Positions 1-9,500 of a stretch of 64,000 nucleotides of DNA are shown here, in pieces (position 1 is the first letter of the stretch; the number at the start of each line of letters is the position of its first letter). Both the position numbers and the translations under genes were made by a program. The stretch spans positions 1 through 64,000 of the forward strand of contig DAIDIE010000036.1 in assembly GCA_027459505.1 (NCBI GenBank). Direction: 5' to 3'. The stretch is from Acidobacteriota bacterium. Its GTDB lineage: Bacteria; Acidobacteriota; Terriglobia; Terriglobales; SCQP01. The notes beneath the pieces were generated by a model. The model ran no database searches. It was not told where the DNA came from and worked only from the letters and a program-made list of their open reading frames with translations.

Positions 1-32
1 ATCACGACCCATCGAAAGCAGCGGAGACCAGC

Positions 33-944
33 ATGTCCATACGTCCTATTAAGCGCCTGATTAGATCGAAGCCCACGACGGAAGGAGCGGGTGTGCACCT
101 GCGCCGTGCGTTCGGATTCGGCAATACCACCGACTTCGATCCCTTCCTTCTGCTCGATGACTTCCGCAACGATGTGCCTGACGACTACCTCGCTGGCTTT
201 CCATGGCATCCGCATCGCGGCATCGAGACCATCACCTACGTTCTGGCCGGCACGGTGGAACACGGCGACAGCCTGGGGAACCGCGGCCGCATGGGCGCGG
301 GCGACGTGCAATGGATGACGGCGGGAAGCGGCATTCTGCATCAGGAGATGCCGCGCGGCGATCAGCAGGGGCGCATGCATGGTTTTCAGCTCTGGGCCAA
401 CCTGCCCTCCTCGCTGAAGATGACCGATCCGCGCTATCAGGACATTCCCGCCGCCGCCATTCCCGAAGTTACCGACGACGATGGCACGCGCGTGCGTATC
501 ATCAGCGGCGAATTCTGGGGAAAGCGCGGGCCGGTAGAGGGTGTGGCCGCCGACCCCAACTACATCGACGTTTCCGTTCCTCCGGGCCAGCGCAAGCGGC
601 TCAAGGTGGAGACCAGGCGTAACGCCTTCGCCTACGTGTTTGCCGGCGCTGGCACGTTTCGCGACGCATCGGCGCCTCGTGCGGTGTTGACGGAACACAC
701 CGATCGTCCGGAAACCGAGCCCGTCTACGACGCACGAAATCACTCGCTGGTGCTGTTTGACCGCGGTGATGAAATCCAGGTCCAGGCCGGACCGGAAGGC
801 ATTCGTTTCCTGCTGGTTTCGGGCAAGCCGATTGAGGAGCCCGTCGCCTGGCACGGGCCGATCGTGATGAATACCCAGGAAGAGTTGCGGCAGGCAATCG
901 CCGAACTGCACAATGGCGGCTTTATCAAGAACGGGCGAAAATGA
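33..944 (+). CDS. Pirin family protein (bicupin)
   Basis: This is a 303-residue pirin-type bicupin. The N-terminal cupin carries the HPHRGIETITYVL segment (about residues 59-71) and a later ILHQEM segment, which together supply the His/His/His/Glu metal site of the family. A pirin C-terminal cupin fills the second half (about residues 170-280). The length is normal. Bacterial pirins are iron-binding proteins, some with quercetin dioxygenase activity or regulatory roles; the substrate here cannot be read from sequence. The ATG at 33 follows a GCGGAGA ribosome-binding site. The gene is convergent with ndk, with a hairpin terminator between them. Confidence 0.9.
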   Translation: MSIRPIKRLIRSKPTTEGAGVHLRRAFGFGNTTDFDPFLLLDDFRNDVPDDYLAGFPWHPHRGIETITYVLAGTVEHGDSLGNRGRMGAGDVQWMTAGSGILHQEMPRGDQQGRMHGFQLWANLPSSLKMTDPRYQDIPAAAIPEVTDDDGTRVRIISGEFWGKRGPVEGVAADPNYIDVSVPPGQRKRLKVETRRNAFAYVFAGAGTFRDASAPRAVLTEHTDRPETEPVYDARNHSLVLFDRGDEIQVQAGPEGIRFLLVSGKPIEEPVAWHGPIVMNTQEELRQAIAELHNGGFIKNGRK

Positions 945-966
945 GCGAGCGCCGCTACTTTACTGC

Positions 967-1001
967 AAAAAAAAGGGGAGCCTGAGGCTCCCCCTTCTTT
1001 T
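967..1001. terminator. Bidirectional hairpin terminator between pirin gene and ndk
   Basis: An 8-bp perfect stem (GGGGAGCC / GGCTCCCC at 975-982 and 986-993, loop TGA) is preceded by eight A residues (967-974) and followed by a T-rich run. On the minus strand the stem is followed by eight T residues, so it is a strong terminator for ndk and a weaker one for the pirin gene. Confidence 0.8.
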
Positions 1002-1022
1002 CTGCTTCCTGCTCCGGTTCTG

Positions 1023-1442
1023 TTAAACCAGGTCCGCCTCGGCGAAGAAGAACGCAATCTCCTGGCGGGCGGTTTCAGGCGCGTCCGAGCCATGAATCAC
1101 GTTGCGCTCGATATTGCTGGCGTACAGTTTGCGGATGGTGCCCTCGGCCGCCTTGGAGGGATCGGTGGCGCCCATGATTTCGCGCAGCCGGGCGATGGCG
1201 TTTTCGCCTTCCAACACGACCGGGACCACCGGTCCTTCGGTCATGAAGCGCACCAGATCGCCAAAAAACTTGCGCTCGCGATGCACGGCGTAAAATGCCT
1301 CGGCCTGCGCGGTCGAAAGCCGCAGGCGGCGGATGCCGCGGATAGTTAGCTGCGCCTGTTCCAGCTTGGCCAGAATGGCGCCGGTAAGCCCGGCGGCAAC
1401 GCCGTCGGGTTTAATAATCGTGAGTGTACGTTCAGTTGCCAT
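1023..1442 (-). CDS. ndk: Nucleoside diphosphate kinase
   Basis: This gene encodes 139 residues, the usual length for Ndk, which transfers the gamma-phosphate from ATP to NDPs through a phosphohistidine. The conserved NVIHGSD motif with the catalytic His is at about residue 117, and the N-terminal [10 protein letters not shown] strand is intact. The frame stays open upstream, but the family start MATERTL at 1442 is clear. The extension upstream runs through repeat A1 and is not expected to be translated. It is convergent with the pirin gene. Confidence 0.96.
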   Translation of the reverse strand: MATERTLTIIKPDGVAAGLTGAILAKLEQAQLTIRGIRRLRLSTAQAEAFYAVHRERKFFGDLVRFMTEGPVVPVVLEGENAIARLREIMGATDPSKAAEGTIRKLYASNIERNVIHGSDAPETARQEIAFFFAEADLV

Positions 1443-1458
1443 AAATTCATTCCGAAGC

Positions 1459-1684
1459 GGCACGGCCGCTTCTCCTGAGCCGCCCGCTGGCATTGCTTTC
1501 CGTTGGGTCGCTGGCACGTTCTCCAGTGAGAACGTGAAGGCGCCGATGCCGGCTCCTCTCCCGCGCGAAGGGGCCGCCCTTCGGAATTTCGCGGCCCTCC
1601 ACCTGCGACGGGCCCCAGCAACGGCGTTGTCTGCCGTTGCTGGGCGGGGATCTCCTCCCGCAGGGAGGACTCGGTGGCTCGCTC
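1459..1684 (+). repeat. Dispersed intergenic repeat family A, copy 1 (with hairpin insertion)
   Basis: This copy matches those at 17341-17536 and 27957-28152 nearly end to end, from a GGCACGGCC head to a GACTCGGTGGCTCGCTC tail. It contains a perfect internal hairpin (CACGTTCTC / GAGAACGTG). Relative to the other copies it carries about 30 extra bases, including a second perfect 12-bp stem (1614-1625 with 1633-1644). It lies between ndk and sucD and codes for nothing recognisable. Confidence 0.9.
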
Positions 1685-1718
1685 GTGGGGAGCGCAACGC
1701 GCCGCGTAACCCGCATCG

Positions 1719-2603
1719 CTATTTCCGCGAGGCCACTCCCATCACGCTGGCCACGGTCTCGCCGAGGTCAGCGGGGCTCACGCAGACGTGAATCCCTGCG
1801 TCGCGCATGGCCGCCATCTTTTCGGCGGCGGTTCCCTTACCCCCGGCGATGATCGCGCCGGCGTGACCCATGCGGCGGCCCGGAGGCGCGGTCTGGCCGG
1901 CGATGAATCCCACCACCGGCTTGCGCACATGCTGCTTGATGTAGGCGGCGGCTTCTTCCTCACCGGTGCCGCCGATTTCACCGATCATGACAATCGCCTC
2001 GGTTTTTGGATCTTCGTTGAAGAGACGAATGGCGTCTACGTGCGTAGTCCCGATGATGGGGTCGCCCCCGATGCCGATGGCGGTGGACTGGCCAATGCCG
2101 CGTTGCGTCAGCTGATGCACCGCCTCATAGGTCAGCGTGCCGCTGCGGCTGACAATGCCCACCGGGCCGGGGGTGTGGATATGGCCCGGCATGATGCCGA
2201 TCTTGCACTCGCCGGGAGTGATGATGCCCGGGCAATTGGGGCCGATCAGACGGGACTTGGTCTGCTTGAGGAAGTCCCAGGCGCGCACCATGTCCAGAGT
2301 GGGAATGCCCTCGGTAATACAGATGATCAGCGGCATGCCGGCGGCGGCCGCCTCCATAATGGCGTCGGCGGCAAAGGGCGGGGGAACAAAGATGACGGTG
2401 GCATCCGCCCCGGTCTCGCGCATGGCTTCCGCCACGGAATTGAAAACCGGCACCTCTTCGTGAACGCTTCCCCCTTTGCCTGGGGTCACACCGCCTACCA
2501 CCTGCGTGCCGTACTCCTTGCACATGCGAGCGTGAAAGCTGCCTTCCCGGCCGGTGATTCCCTGGACGATGACGCGCGTGGACTTATTAACTAGAATGCT
2601 CAT
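1719..2603 (-). CDS. sucD: Succinate--CoA ligase, alpha subunit
   Basis: This is a 294-residue SucD, the CoA-binding subunit that carries the phosphohistidine of the TCA-cycle enzyme succinyl-CoA synthetase. Visible features are the N-terminal Rossmann CoA-binding domain ([12 protein letters not shown]), the [15 protein letters not shown] segment, the RSGTLTYEA segment, and the catalytic-His motif [15 protein letters not shown] near residue 245. The length is normal. It lies 15 bases downstream of sucC on the same strand, so the two form a sucCD operon. Confidence 0.97.
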   Translation of the reverse strand: MSILVNKSTRVIVQGITGREGSFHARMCKEYGTQVVGGVTPGKGGSVHEEVPVFNSVAEAMRETGADATVIFVPPPFAADAIMEAAAAGMPLIICITEGIPTLDMVRAWDFLKQTKSRLIGPNCPGIITPGECKIGIMPGHIHTPGPVGIVSRSGTLTYEAVHQLTQRGIGQSTAIGIGGDPIIGTTHVDAIRLFNEDPKTEAIVMIGEIGGTGEEEAAAYIKQHVRKPVVGFIAGQTAPPGRRMGHAGAIIAGGKGTAAEKMAAMRDAGIHVCVSPADLGETVASVMGVASRK

Positions 2604-2618
2604 GGCGTATTCCCTTCC

Positions 2619-3779
2619 TCAGCTGCGCGCGGCAGCGACCACCTTCTCCGCCGCATCTTTCATGCTGGAGGCGACGGTAATTTTCAACCCGGATTCGCTC
2701 AGGATTTGCCGCCCCTGCTCGACGTTGGTTCCTTCCATACGGATCACCAGCGGTACGTTCAGATTCACCGCCCGCGCCGCCTGCACCACGCCGGAGGCCA
2801 GCGTGTCACAGCGCAGGATGCCGCCGAAGATGTTGATCAGCACGGCTTTTACGTTGGGATCGCGCAGCAGGATCTGGAAAGCATGCTGCACCTGTTGCGC
2901 ATTGGCGCCCCCACCCACGTCGAGGAAGTTGGCCGGACTGCCGCCGGCGTACTTGATGATGTCCATCGTGGCCATGGCCAGGCCCGCGCCGTTGACCATG
3001 CAGGCGACAGTCCCATCCAGCTTGATGTAATTGAGACTATGCGCGGAGGCCTCCACTTCCAGCGGATCCTCTTCGTTGGTGTCGCGGAGACCTTTCAGGT
3101 TCTGGTGCCGATAGAGCGCGTTGTCATCCAGGTTCAGCTTGGCGTCCAGCGCCACCACGCGTTGGTCCTCAGTCAGGACGAGGGGGTTGATCTCCGCCAA
3201 CGAGGCATCCAGCGCGACAAAGGCGCGCGCCAGCGAGATCATCATGCTGACGGCGGCGTTCAGCGCCGGCCCTTCAATACCCAGGCCAAAGGCGAGGCGC
3301 CGGGCCTGATAGGGTTGCAGGCCGCGATCCGGATCGAAGGCCTCTTTCAGGATCGCGTCGGGATCCTTGGCGGCCACCTCCTCAATTTCCATACCACCCG
3401 CAGCCGAAGCCATAAAGACCGGCTTGCCGGCGGCGCGATCGACGACAATCCCGAGATACAGCTCGCGCTTGATGGGCAGAGTCTCTTCCACCAGAACGCG
3501 CCGCACCAGCCGCCCTTCTGGCCCGGTCTGATGAGTCACCAGCGTCATACCCAGAATCTGGTTGGCGACCTGCAGCGCCTCGCCGGGGTTGGCGGCCAGC
3601 TTCACACCTCCGCCTTTGCCGCGGCCGCCGGCATGAATCTGCGCTTTCACTACCACTTTGCCGCCCAGTTCGCGGGCGATCTGTTCGGCTTCCTCGGGAG
3701 TGTCGGCGATGCGTCCGCGAGGTATCACGACGCCGAAGGAGTGGAGCAGCTCTTTACCCTGGTATTCGTGGATTTTCAT
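2619..3779 (-). CDS. sucC: Succinate--CoA ligase [ADP-forming], beta subunit
   Basis: This is a 386-residue SucC with an N-terminal ATP-grasp domain ([12 protein letters not shown] start, glycine-rich [16 protein letters not shown] loop at about 46-61) and a C-terminal CoA-ligase domain ([22 protein letters not shown]). It binds the nucleotide and succinate and pairs with SucD. It is the first gene of the sucCD operon and is divergent from trpD across about 280 bases. Confidence 0.97.
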   Translation of the reverse strand: MKIHEYQGKELLHSFGVVIPRGRIADTPEEAEQIARELGGKVVVKAQIHAGGRGKGGGVKLAANPGEALQVANQILGMTLVTHQTGPEGRLVRRVLVEETLPIKRELYLGIVVDRAAGKPVFMASAAGGMEIEEVAAKDPDAILKEAFDPDRGLQPYQARRLAFGLGIEGPALNAAVSMMISLARAFVALDASLAEINPLVLTEDQRVVALDAKLNLDDNALYRHQNLKGLRDTNEEDPLEVEASAHSLNYIKLDGTVACMVNGAGLAMATMDIIKYAGGSPANFLDVGGGANAQQVQHAFQILLRDPNVKAVLINIFGGILRCDTLASGVVQAARAVNLNVPLVIRMEGTNVEQGRQILSESGLKITVASSMKDAAEKVVAAARS

Positions 3780-4060
3780 CGTTTTTCAGTGTGGTTCGTT
3801 CAGTATGGTTCGTCGATCCAGCGCCAGCCGCGGTTCCCGCAGTGCCCCTTGCAGTGGTGTATGCGATAATCACCGCACGATGCGCGCCGGGAAAGTCCAG
3901 AGCGCCAAGGGATTGTTGCGGCCGGAGCAGCCCGGTGAGCAGCCCTGAAACAGCCGCTTCCGGAGCCAGCCGCGAAACAGTCAGTATAACAGGCCGCCCT
4001 GCCCGCCGTTCAGCAGCCGAACCAGCGCTGCAGGCGCGCGAGGGGCCGCGACGCTTTCCT

Positions 4061-5128
4061 ATGATCGTTTCCGCTCTGCAAAGAATCGTTCAGCGCCAGG
4101 ACCTGACGCGGCATGAAGCCCGCGATGTGCTCAACTTCATTCTCTCCGGGCACGCCAACGAAATCCAGATTGCCGGCTTGCTGGTGGCGCTGGCCATGAA
4201 GGGCGAGAGCGTGGATGAGCTGACCGGTTTCGCCCAAGCCATGCGCGACCACATCGCCGACTCCGGCTATGAAGCGGAAAATCTCGCGCAAGTGCAGGAG
4301 AGCGGTACCGGACACGACGCGTTGATTTCCAATGGCGCGCTGGTTGACACCTGCGGAACCGGCGGCGACGCCAGCGGAACATTCAATATCTCGACCGCCG
4401 CGGCGTTCACCGCCGCCGGCGCGGGACTGCGCATCGCCAAGCATGGCAATCGCGCGCTCACCAGCCGTTGCGGCAGCGCCGACGTGATCGAGGCGCTGGG
4501 TGTGAACCTTTCCTTTCCGGTGAGCCGCCTGCGCGAGTGTCTGGACACGGTGGGGATCGCCTTTTTCTTCGCTCCCCTCATCCATACCGCAATGCGCTAC
4601 GTACAGCCGGCGCGGCGCGAACTGCGTGTGCGCACCATCTTCAACCTGCTTGGCCCGCTTACCAACCCCGCCGGGGCGGACGCCCAGGTGGTGGGCGTCT
4701 ACAGCGCCGCATTGACGGGCAAGCTGGCTCGCGTGCTGGCCGCCCTGGGAGCGCGCCGCGCCTTTGTTGTGCACGGCGACGATGGCCTTGACGAGATCAC
4801 CACCACCGCTCCGACACGGGTGGCCGAGGTGCGCGAGGGTGAAGTTCATGAATACGTCCTGGACGCACGCGAGTTGGGCTTTGAGCGCGCCACCCTGCAA
4901 CAGTTGAGCGGCGGCGATCTGCGCGAAAACGTGCGCATTGTCCGCGCCATTCTGGATGGGCAGCGCGGACCCAAGCGCGATATTGTGGTGTTGAACACCG
5001 CCGCCGCGCTGGTGGCGGGCGGCATGGCGCGCGATCTGCCAGAGGGCGTGCAGCGCGCCAGCGATTCGCTGGACAGCGGCGCCGCCCGGGCCGCTCTGGA
5101 ACAGTTGGTGGTTTTTACTAACAGCTAA
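4061..5128 (+). CDS. trpD: Anthranilate phosphoribosyltransferase
   Basis: This gene encodes 355 residues. It transfers phosphoribose from PRPP to anthranilate in tryptophan biosynthesis. The conserved DTCGTGGDASGTFNIST loop that binds PRPP and Mg, KHGNRALTSRCGSADV, and RTIFNLLGPLTNPA are all present. The ATG at 4061 (MIVSALQRIV) is the family start. The frame is open back to 3791, but that stretch has no family match. There are no other trp genes nearby, so it stands outside a trp operon. Confidence 0.95.
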   Translation: MIVSALQRIVQRQDLTRHEARDVLNFILSGHANEIQIAGLLVALAMKGESVDELTGFAQAMRDHIADSGYEAENLAQVQESGTGHDALISNGALVDTCGTGGDASGTFNISTAAAFTAAGAGLRIAKHGNRALTSRCGSADVIEALGVNLSFPVSRLRECLDTVGIAFFFAPLIHTAMRYVQPARRELRVRTIFNLLGPLTNPAGADAQVVGVYSAALTGKLARVLAALGARRAFVVHGDDGLDEITTTAPTRVAEVREGEVHEYVLDARELGFERATLQQLSGGDLRENVRIVRAILDGQRGPKRDIVVLNTAAALVAGGMARDLPEGVQRASDSLDSGAARAALEQLVVFTNS

Positions 5129-5203
5129 AAATGTAGCCAGGCACGCCGCGGGTTCGTCTTGACTGCCAGGCATCAGCATCCGAAACGAAAGGCGGAAAAC
5201 TCG

Positions 5204-5725
5204 ATGAAGTTTCTGTTGGGTCTCATCATTGGCATCCTGATCGCCCCATTGATCGGCATGGCAATCCTGAATTGGGGCGGATTTCCGGCCGGGGCCGACA
5301 ATAAACCCATGGCCATGGAGCGCTACCTGGCGCATCTGGGCCTGAGCGCCTCCATGCGCGGCGCCAGCAAGATCCAGTCGCCATTGCCGGCCAGCGAGGC
5401 AAATATCGAGCAGGGCGCGAAGGTATATTCGATGAATTGCGCCGACTGCCACGGCCTGCCGAAGCAGCCGCCCACGCCGATGGCCCAGGGCATGAACCCC
5501 GGTCCCCCGCAGTTCTTCAAATTTCCGCAACGTGGTCCCGCCGAAGACCCCGTAGGCGACACCTATTGGATGGTGCAGCACGGGGTGCGCATGACGGGAA
5601 TGCCATCCTACGCCAACGGCCTCACCCAGGATCAGCGCTGGCAGGTGACGTTGTTCCTCAAGAACAAAGCGCATTTGTCGCCGGCGGCGCAGCAGATTCT
5701 GGCCGGCAATCCTCCGTCAAAATAA
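5204..5725 (+). CDS. Membrane-anchored c-type cytochrome (single haem)
   Basis: This gene encodes 173 residues. An N-terminal hydrophobic segment (about residues 3-24) acts as an uncleaved anchor or signal. One CxxCH haem-binding motif (CADCH, Cys79/Cys82/His83) and a Met-rich segment (VRMTGMPSY) that probably supplies the axial Met make this a class I cytochrome c facing the periplasm. The redox partner is unknown. The ATG at 5204 follows an AAAGGCGG ribosome-binding site. It lies between trpD and the NIPSNAP gene with no clear operon logic. Confidence 0.85.
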   Translation: MKFLLGLIIGILIAPLIGMAILNWGGFPAGADNKPMAMERYLAHLGLSASMRGASKIQSPLPASEANIEQGAKVYSMNCADCHGLPKQPPTPMAQGMNPGPPQFFKFPQRGPAEDPVGDTYWMVQHGVRMTGMPSYANGLTQDQRWQVTLFLKNKAHLSPAAQQILAGNPPSK

Positions 5726-5868
5726 GGCGGAACGCGGCTTTTCCGGCGGGCAGCGCCGTCGCGCTGCCCGCCCCCCTTTACCTTGAGCCACGCCGGAGTC
5801 GCCCGCCCCTCCCGGATCGTCCGCGGCACGGGGCGGCATCCCGCCTCAACAGCACCAGGAGCCCCACC

Positions 5869-6654
5869 ATGAAGCGACGTTCCTTTCTGACCGCCGGAAC
5901 GGCGGCCACTGCCCTGCTCGGCAGTCGTGCCTTTTCCGCCCAGCAACCATTGCCAGCCGAACGGGGTGACTATTTTCTTCTGCGTGAGTACCAGCTCAAC
6001 CAGGAGCAACGCTCCGCGACCATGGGCTACCTGCAAACGGCGCTCGTCCCGGCGGCCAATCGCCTCGGCGTTTCGCCAGTGGGCGTGTTTGAGGTGGCGG
6101 TGGGCCACACCGGAAATGTCTACGTCCTGCTCCCCTCGCCCAACCTGGAACTTCTGGTGAACCTCGATCTCCACCTGGAACAGGACGCCGCTTACAACAA
6201 AGCGGCCCAGCCTTGGCTACGGGCGACGTCCGCACAGCCCGCGTTTCTTCGCATTCGCAGTGAACTCATGCGCGCGTTTCCCAGCCGTCCCGGCGTGGTG
6301 AAACCGAAAACCAACGGCGGCAAGCGTGTTTTCGAATTGCGAACCTATGAAAGCCCCAGTCAGGCCGAACACGAACGCAAGGTGCGGATGTTTGAAAGCG
6401 GCGAATATGACATTTTCGTCAGCGCCGGGTTCCAGCCAGTCTTTTACGGCGACATGCGCATCGGCGAGAGGATGCCCCAACTCACGTACATGCTGGCGTT
6501 TGAAAGCTTTGCCGAGCGCGACCGCCTCTGGGCGTCGTTTGGCAACAGCGCGGCCTGGCAAAAGCTCAGCCATGAGCAGCGGTTCGCTTACGACAACATC
6601 GTCAACAACATCGATAACGTGCTGTTGACGCCGGCGGGTTACTCGCAGATTTGA
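5869..6654 (+). CDS. NIPSNAP family protein with TAT-type signal
   Basis: This gene encodes 261 residues. The N-terminus MKRRSFLTAGTAATALLG is a twin-arginine-like signal ending in an AFSA-type cleavage site, so the protein is probably exported. Two NIPSNAP-like ferredoxin-fold repeats follow. The second contains the typical FELRTYESPS start, an SAGFQPVFYG middle and a LTYMLAFES strand. The biochemical function of NIPSNAP proteins is poorly defined. The ATG at 5869 follows an AGGAG ribosome-binding site. Confidence 0.8.
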   Translation: MKRRSFLTAGTAATALLGSRAFSAQQPLPAERGDYFLLREYQLNQEQRSATMGYLQTALVPAANRLGVSPVGVFEVAVGHTGNVYVLLPSPNLELLVNLDLHLEQDAAYNKAAQPWLRATSAQPAFLRIRSELMRAFPSRPGVVKPKTNGGKRVFELRTYESPSQAEHERKVRMFESGEYDIFVSAGFQPVFYGDMRIGERMPQLTYMLAFESFAERDRLWASFGNSAAWQKLSHEQRFAYDNIVNNIDNVLLTPAGYSQI

Positions 6655-6699
6655 AAGAGCACGGGACCATAACAAAAGCGGCGGGCCCGCCGAGGCCCC

Positions 6700-6918
6700 T
6701 CACTTCCCGCCCCGCGCCGCCAGGTAAACCTGGTAGATCACCACCCCGACCATGAACAGCAGGTAGACGCGCAACAACCACATCAACGCCAGCTCATACG
6801 GGCGCAAATGGCGTCTGCCTAAGCGGCGGGAGCGTACCTCGGCGAGCTGTTCCTGCTCGAGGTTTAACAGCACGAAATCGGTATCAGCGGCCGACTGTTT
6901 TGGCGTTTTGTCCATCAT
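6700..6918 (-). CDS. Small single-pass membrane protein, hypothetical
   Basis: This is a predicted 72-residue protein (start MMDKTPKQ) with a charged N-terminal half and one C-terminal transmembrane helix (ALMWLLRVYLLFMVGVVIYQVYL). I recognise no family. It follows the NRAMP-like transporter gene at about 70 bases on the same strand and may be co-transcribed with it. A longer reading frame extends upstream into the gap before the transporter stop, but this start is the more credible one. Confidence 0.5.
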   Translation of the reverse strand: MMDKTPKQSAADTDFVLLNLEQEQLAEVRSRRLGRRHLRPYELALMWLLRVYLLFMVGVVIYQVYLAARGGK

Positions 6919-6988
6919 TGGGTTCAACAATCGAGCTAAGCATCCCTGTTCCGCGAACAGTGTAGCGTTCCCGTGCGCTTCCCACCGC

Positions 6989-8347
6989 CTACCCAGGCAG
7001 CAGATGGCCAAACACCCGGACAAAAAAGTGTGGCGCGATGATGCTGAGTCCAAACAGCACACCCGCCGCCACCAGCACCAGCACTACCAGCCCGGTCACC
7101 ACATTGGCCAGCGGAGGACTGACCAGGTCACCCATAATCTCGCGGTCATTGGCCAGCAGATAGAGAAACAACAGCGCGGGAGGCATGGCCAGCACCGCAA
7201 TCACGTTGACGATCAGCACCACGTAAACCAACGGCAGACCCGGAATGAGCACAATGGCCGCCGCGGCAAGAGCGCAGAAAAAAAGCACGCCGTAGAAGGC
7301 TTTGCCTTCGCGCAGCGGCAGGTTCAGGCTATGCGGCCGCCGCGCTACTTCTCCAAAGGCGTAGGCGGAGGAGATGGAGATCGTGATGCAGGCGACAATG
7401 CCGGCTTCGGTCAGCCCCAGCGCGAACAGTGCCGCTCCCGCGGAACCCACGACCGGCCTAAGCGCCTGCGCAAATTGCGCCTCGCGGAGACTGGCCAGAT
7501 TCAGGTGGCGCGCATAGAGAGGCGCGGTGGCAATCACCGCGGCCAGCGCACCGCAAGCCGCCAGCGCCGCCCCCGCCACCGTGTCCAAGCGCCCAAATCC
7601 CAGGTCGCGGCGGGTGAGGCCCTTGTCGACCGTGGCGCTCTGCTGGAAAAACAGCATCCAGGGCGTCACCGTCGCGCCAATATCGGACAGCAGGATGAGG
7701 AGCGTCTGCTGACTCGATCCGCTGGGCAACGGCCGCCAGGTGAACAGCGCGTGCCCCACCGCATGCCAATTGGGGTGCGCCAGCAGCGCCACGGGCACAA
7801 AGAGCAAGTTCAGCAGCGCCCCCGCCAGAGTCACCCGCTCCCAGGTCCAGTAGCGATGGGTCAGCAATGCCAATGAGAGAATGGCCAGCGCGGCGCAGAT
7901 CGCCAGCCATGCCGGCACTCCGAAATAGCTCATCCCGGCGCGCACGGCAATGAACTCGGTGATCAGCGTGAGAAAATTTCCCACTGCCAGGTCGATCGCC
8001 GAAAACCAACCCCAAAACGGTCCGAAGCGGTCAAAGATAAGCTCGGCGTGGCCGCGCTGGGTGGCGCTGGCCAGACGCACCGTCATCTCCTGCACAACGA
8101 CCGCCATGAGAAAGGTCAGGACGATGAAGGGAAGAAAGAATCCGATACCGTAACTGGAGCCAGTGCTGGCGTAGGAGAGCATGCTGGGGCCGTCGTTTTC
8201 CCCAAGCATGACCAGAATTCCGGGCCCCACCAGCAGCCACAAAAGGCGCAGGCGCGAGCTCCATCCCGTGCGCAAACGGGCGCGCGCGACCCGGCCGCGA
8301 TCGGCGGCGCGGTCCACGTCTTCATGACTGATACTGAGCTGTCTCAT
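6989..8347 (-). CDS. NRAMP-related divalent metal transporter with atypical metal-site motifs
   Basis: This gene encodes 452 residues with about 11 hydrophobic segments and the NRAMP fold signature GPGILVMLGENDGPS in the first helix. The canonical DPGN of Mn/Fe NRAMPs is replaced by an NDGPS segment. The TM6 region reads TPWMLFFQQSA rather than the usual MPHN, so the conserved metal-binding Met is not in its usual context. By analogy with known NRAMP-related magnesium transporters (NRMT), the substrate may be Mg2+ or another hard cation; this is inference. The ATG at 8347 is chosen over an upstream GTG. Confidence 0.8.
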   Translation of the reverse strand: MRQLSISHEDVDRAADRGRVARARLRTGWSSRLRLLWLLVGPGILVMLGENDGPSMLSYASTGSSYGIGFFLPFIVLTFLMAVVVQEMTVRLASATQRGHAELIFDRFGPFWGWFSAIDLAVGNFLTLITEFIAVRAGMSYFGVPAWLAICAALAILSLALLTHRYWTWERVTLAGALLNLLFVPVALLAHPNWHAVGHALFTWRPLPSGSSQQTLLILLSDIGATVTPWMLFFQQSATVDKGLTRRDLGFGRLDTVAGAALAACGALAAVIATAPLYARHLNLASLREAQFAQALRPVVGSAGAALFALGLTEAGIVACITISISSAYAFGEVARRPHSLNLPLREGKAFYGVLFFCALAAAAIVLIPGLPLVYVVLIVNVIAVLAMPPALLFLYLLANDREIMGDLVSPPLANVVTGLVVLVLVAAGVLFGLSIIAPHFFVRVFGHLLPG

Positions 8348-8359
8348 CACAAGCCGACC

Positions 8360-9358
8360 TTAACGCAACCTGGACAAGACCGCTTTGGTAAATTCTTCCG
8401 TTCCCGCTTTGCCGCCGACATCGCCGGTAAGGTGCTGACCATCAGCGTAAACCGCCAGCAGCGCGCCGCGCAGGCGATCCGCGGCTTCCCGCTGCTCGAG
8501 GTGACGCAACATCATCTCTCCGGCAATCATCACCGCGGTGGGATTGGCAATTCCCTTGCCGGCAATGTCCGGCGCGGAGCCATGCACCGCCTCGAACATG
8601 GCGTGCCGCTCACCCAGGTTGGCGCCGGCCACCAATCCCAGGCCCCCGACCAGACCCGCGCACAAGTCGCTGACGATGTCGCCGTACAAGTTTTCCAGCA
8701 GCAAAACGTCGAACTGTTGCGGGTTCATCACCAACTGCATGCAGGCATTGTCGACAATGGTATCGGCAAACTGCACGCCGGGGTAGTTGCGCGCCACATC
8801 GCGGGCACAGCGCAGAAACAGGCCGTCACTTAACTTCAAGATGTTGGCCTTGTGAATGACGTTGATCTTCCTGCGTCCGAGACGACTGGCGTAATCGAAG
8901 GCGAATTTCGCAATACGAGTACTGGCTTTTTCGGTGGCGATCTTCAGCGACTCGACCACCCCCGGCACCACCTCGTGTTCCAGACCGCTGTAGAGCCCCT
9001 CGGTGTTTTCGCGGACGATCACCAGGTCGACGTTGTCGAACCGGGAGCGCACGTTGGGCAGATTGTAGACCGGACGCAGATTGGCGAAAAGCTCAAAACG
9101 CCGCCGCAGCGCCACATTGACACTGCTGAAGCCCGCACCCACCGGGGTAGTCACCGGACCCTTGAAGCACACGCCGGTGTGCTCAAAGCTCTCCAGCAGG
9201 TCGGGAGGTAATACCGCTTTGCCCTCGGAAACGGCGTTCAGCCCGGCTTTGAATTCAATCCAATGGAGCTTCGCTCCGGCCGCTTCCAGTACCTGCATGG
9301 TGGCCGTCACGACTTCCGGACCAATGCCGTCGCCCCGAACCAGTGTCACATCTCGCAT
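8360..9358 (-). CDS. Isocitrate/isopropylmalate dehydrogenase family protein (probably NAD-dependent isocitrate dehydrogenase)
   Basis: This gene encodes 332 residues from MRDVTLVRGDGIGPEV. The beta-decarboxylating dehydrogenase motifs are present: the substrate-binding region VIVRENTEGLYSG, the catalytic Lys in NVIHKANILK, the metal-site aspartates in LLENLYGDIVSDLCAG, and the NAD-site loop AVHGSAPDIAGKGIANP. The absence of leuB-type neighbours and the NTEGLYSG loop favour isocitrate over isopropylmalate. It lies directly upstream of the NRAMP-like gene with a 12-base gap, so the two may be co-transcribed. Confidence 0.85.
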   Translation of the reverse strand: MRDVTLVRGDGIGPEVVTATMQVLEAAGAKLHWIEFKAGLNAVSEGKAVLPPDLLESFEHTGVCFKGPVTTPVGAGFSSVNVALRRRFELFANLRPVYNLPNVRSRFDNVDLVIVRENTEGLYSGLEHEVVPGVVESLKIATEKASTRIAKFAFDYASRLGRRKINVIHKANILKLSDGLFLRCARDVARNYPGVQFADTIVDNACMQLVMNPQQFDVLLLENLYGDIVSDLCAGLVGGLGLVAGANLGERHAMFEAVHGSAPDIAGKGIANPTAVMIAGEMMLRHLEQREAADRLRGALLAVYADGQHLTGDVGGKAGTEEFTKAVLSRLR

Positions 9359-9500
9359 GCCTATCTCCCTACCACGCACAAAAACTCGAGCAACTGCGCA
9401 GCGAACCCACGACAGCGTTTCGGTCTGGCCGCCTGATGCGGAACCCGGATTGTCGTTGCGCCCCAGTGCGCCGGGTTCGTGTGGTTACCCCGGCCAGCTG

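Noticed and set aside
1443-1697. Extended N-terminus of ndk through repeat A1
   Set aside because: The extra residues come from a dispersed non-coding repeat and Ndk begins at MATERTL.
3885-3960. GGGAAAGTCC-like stretch suggesting RNase P RNA
   Set aside because: Only the short string matches. The other universal P RNA blocks are absent.
3791-4060. N-terminal extension of trpD
   Set aside because: About 90 residues with no TrpD similarity. The family N-terminus begins at the ATG at 4061.
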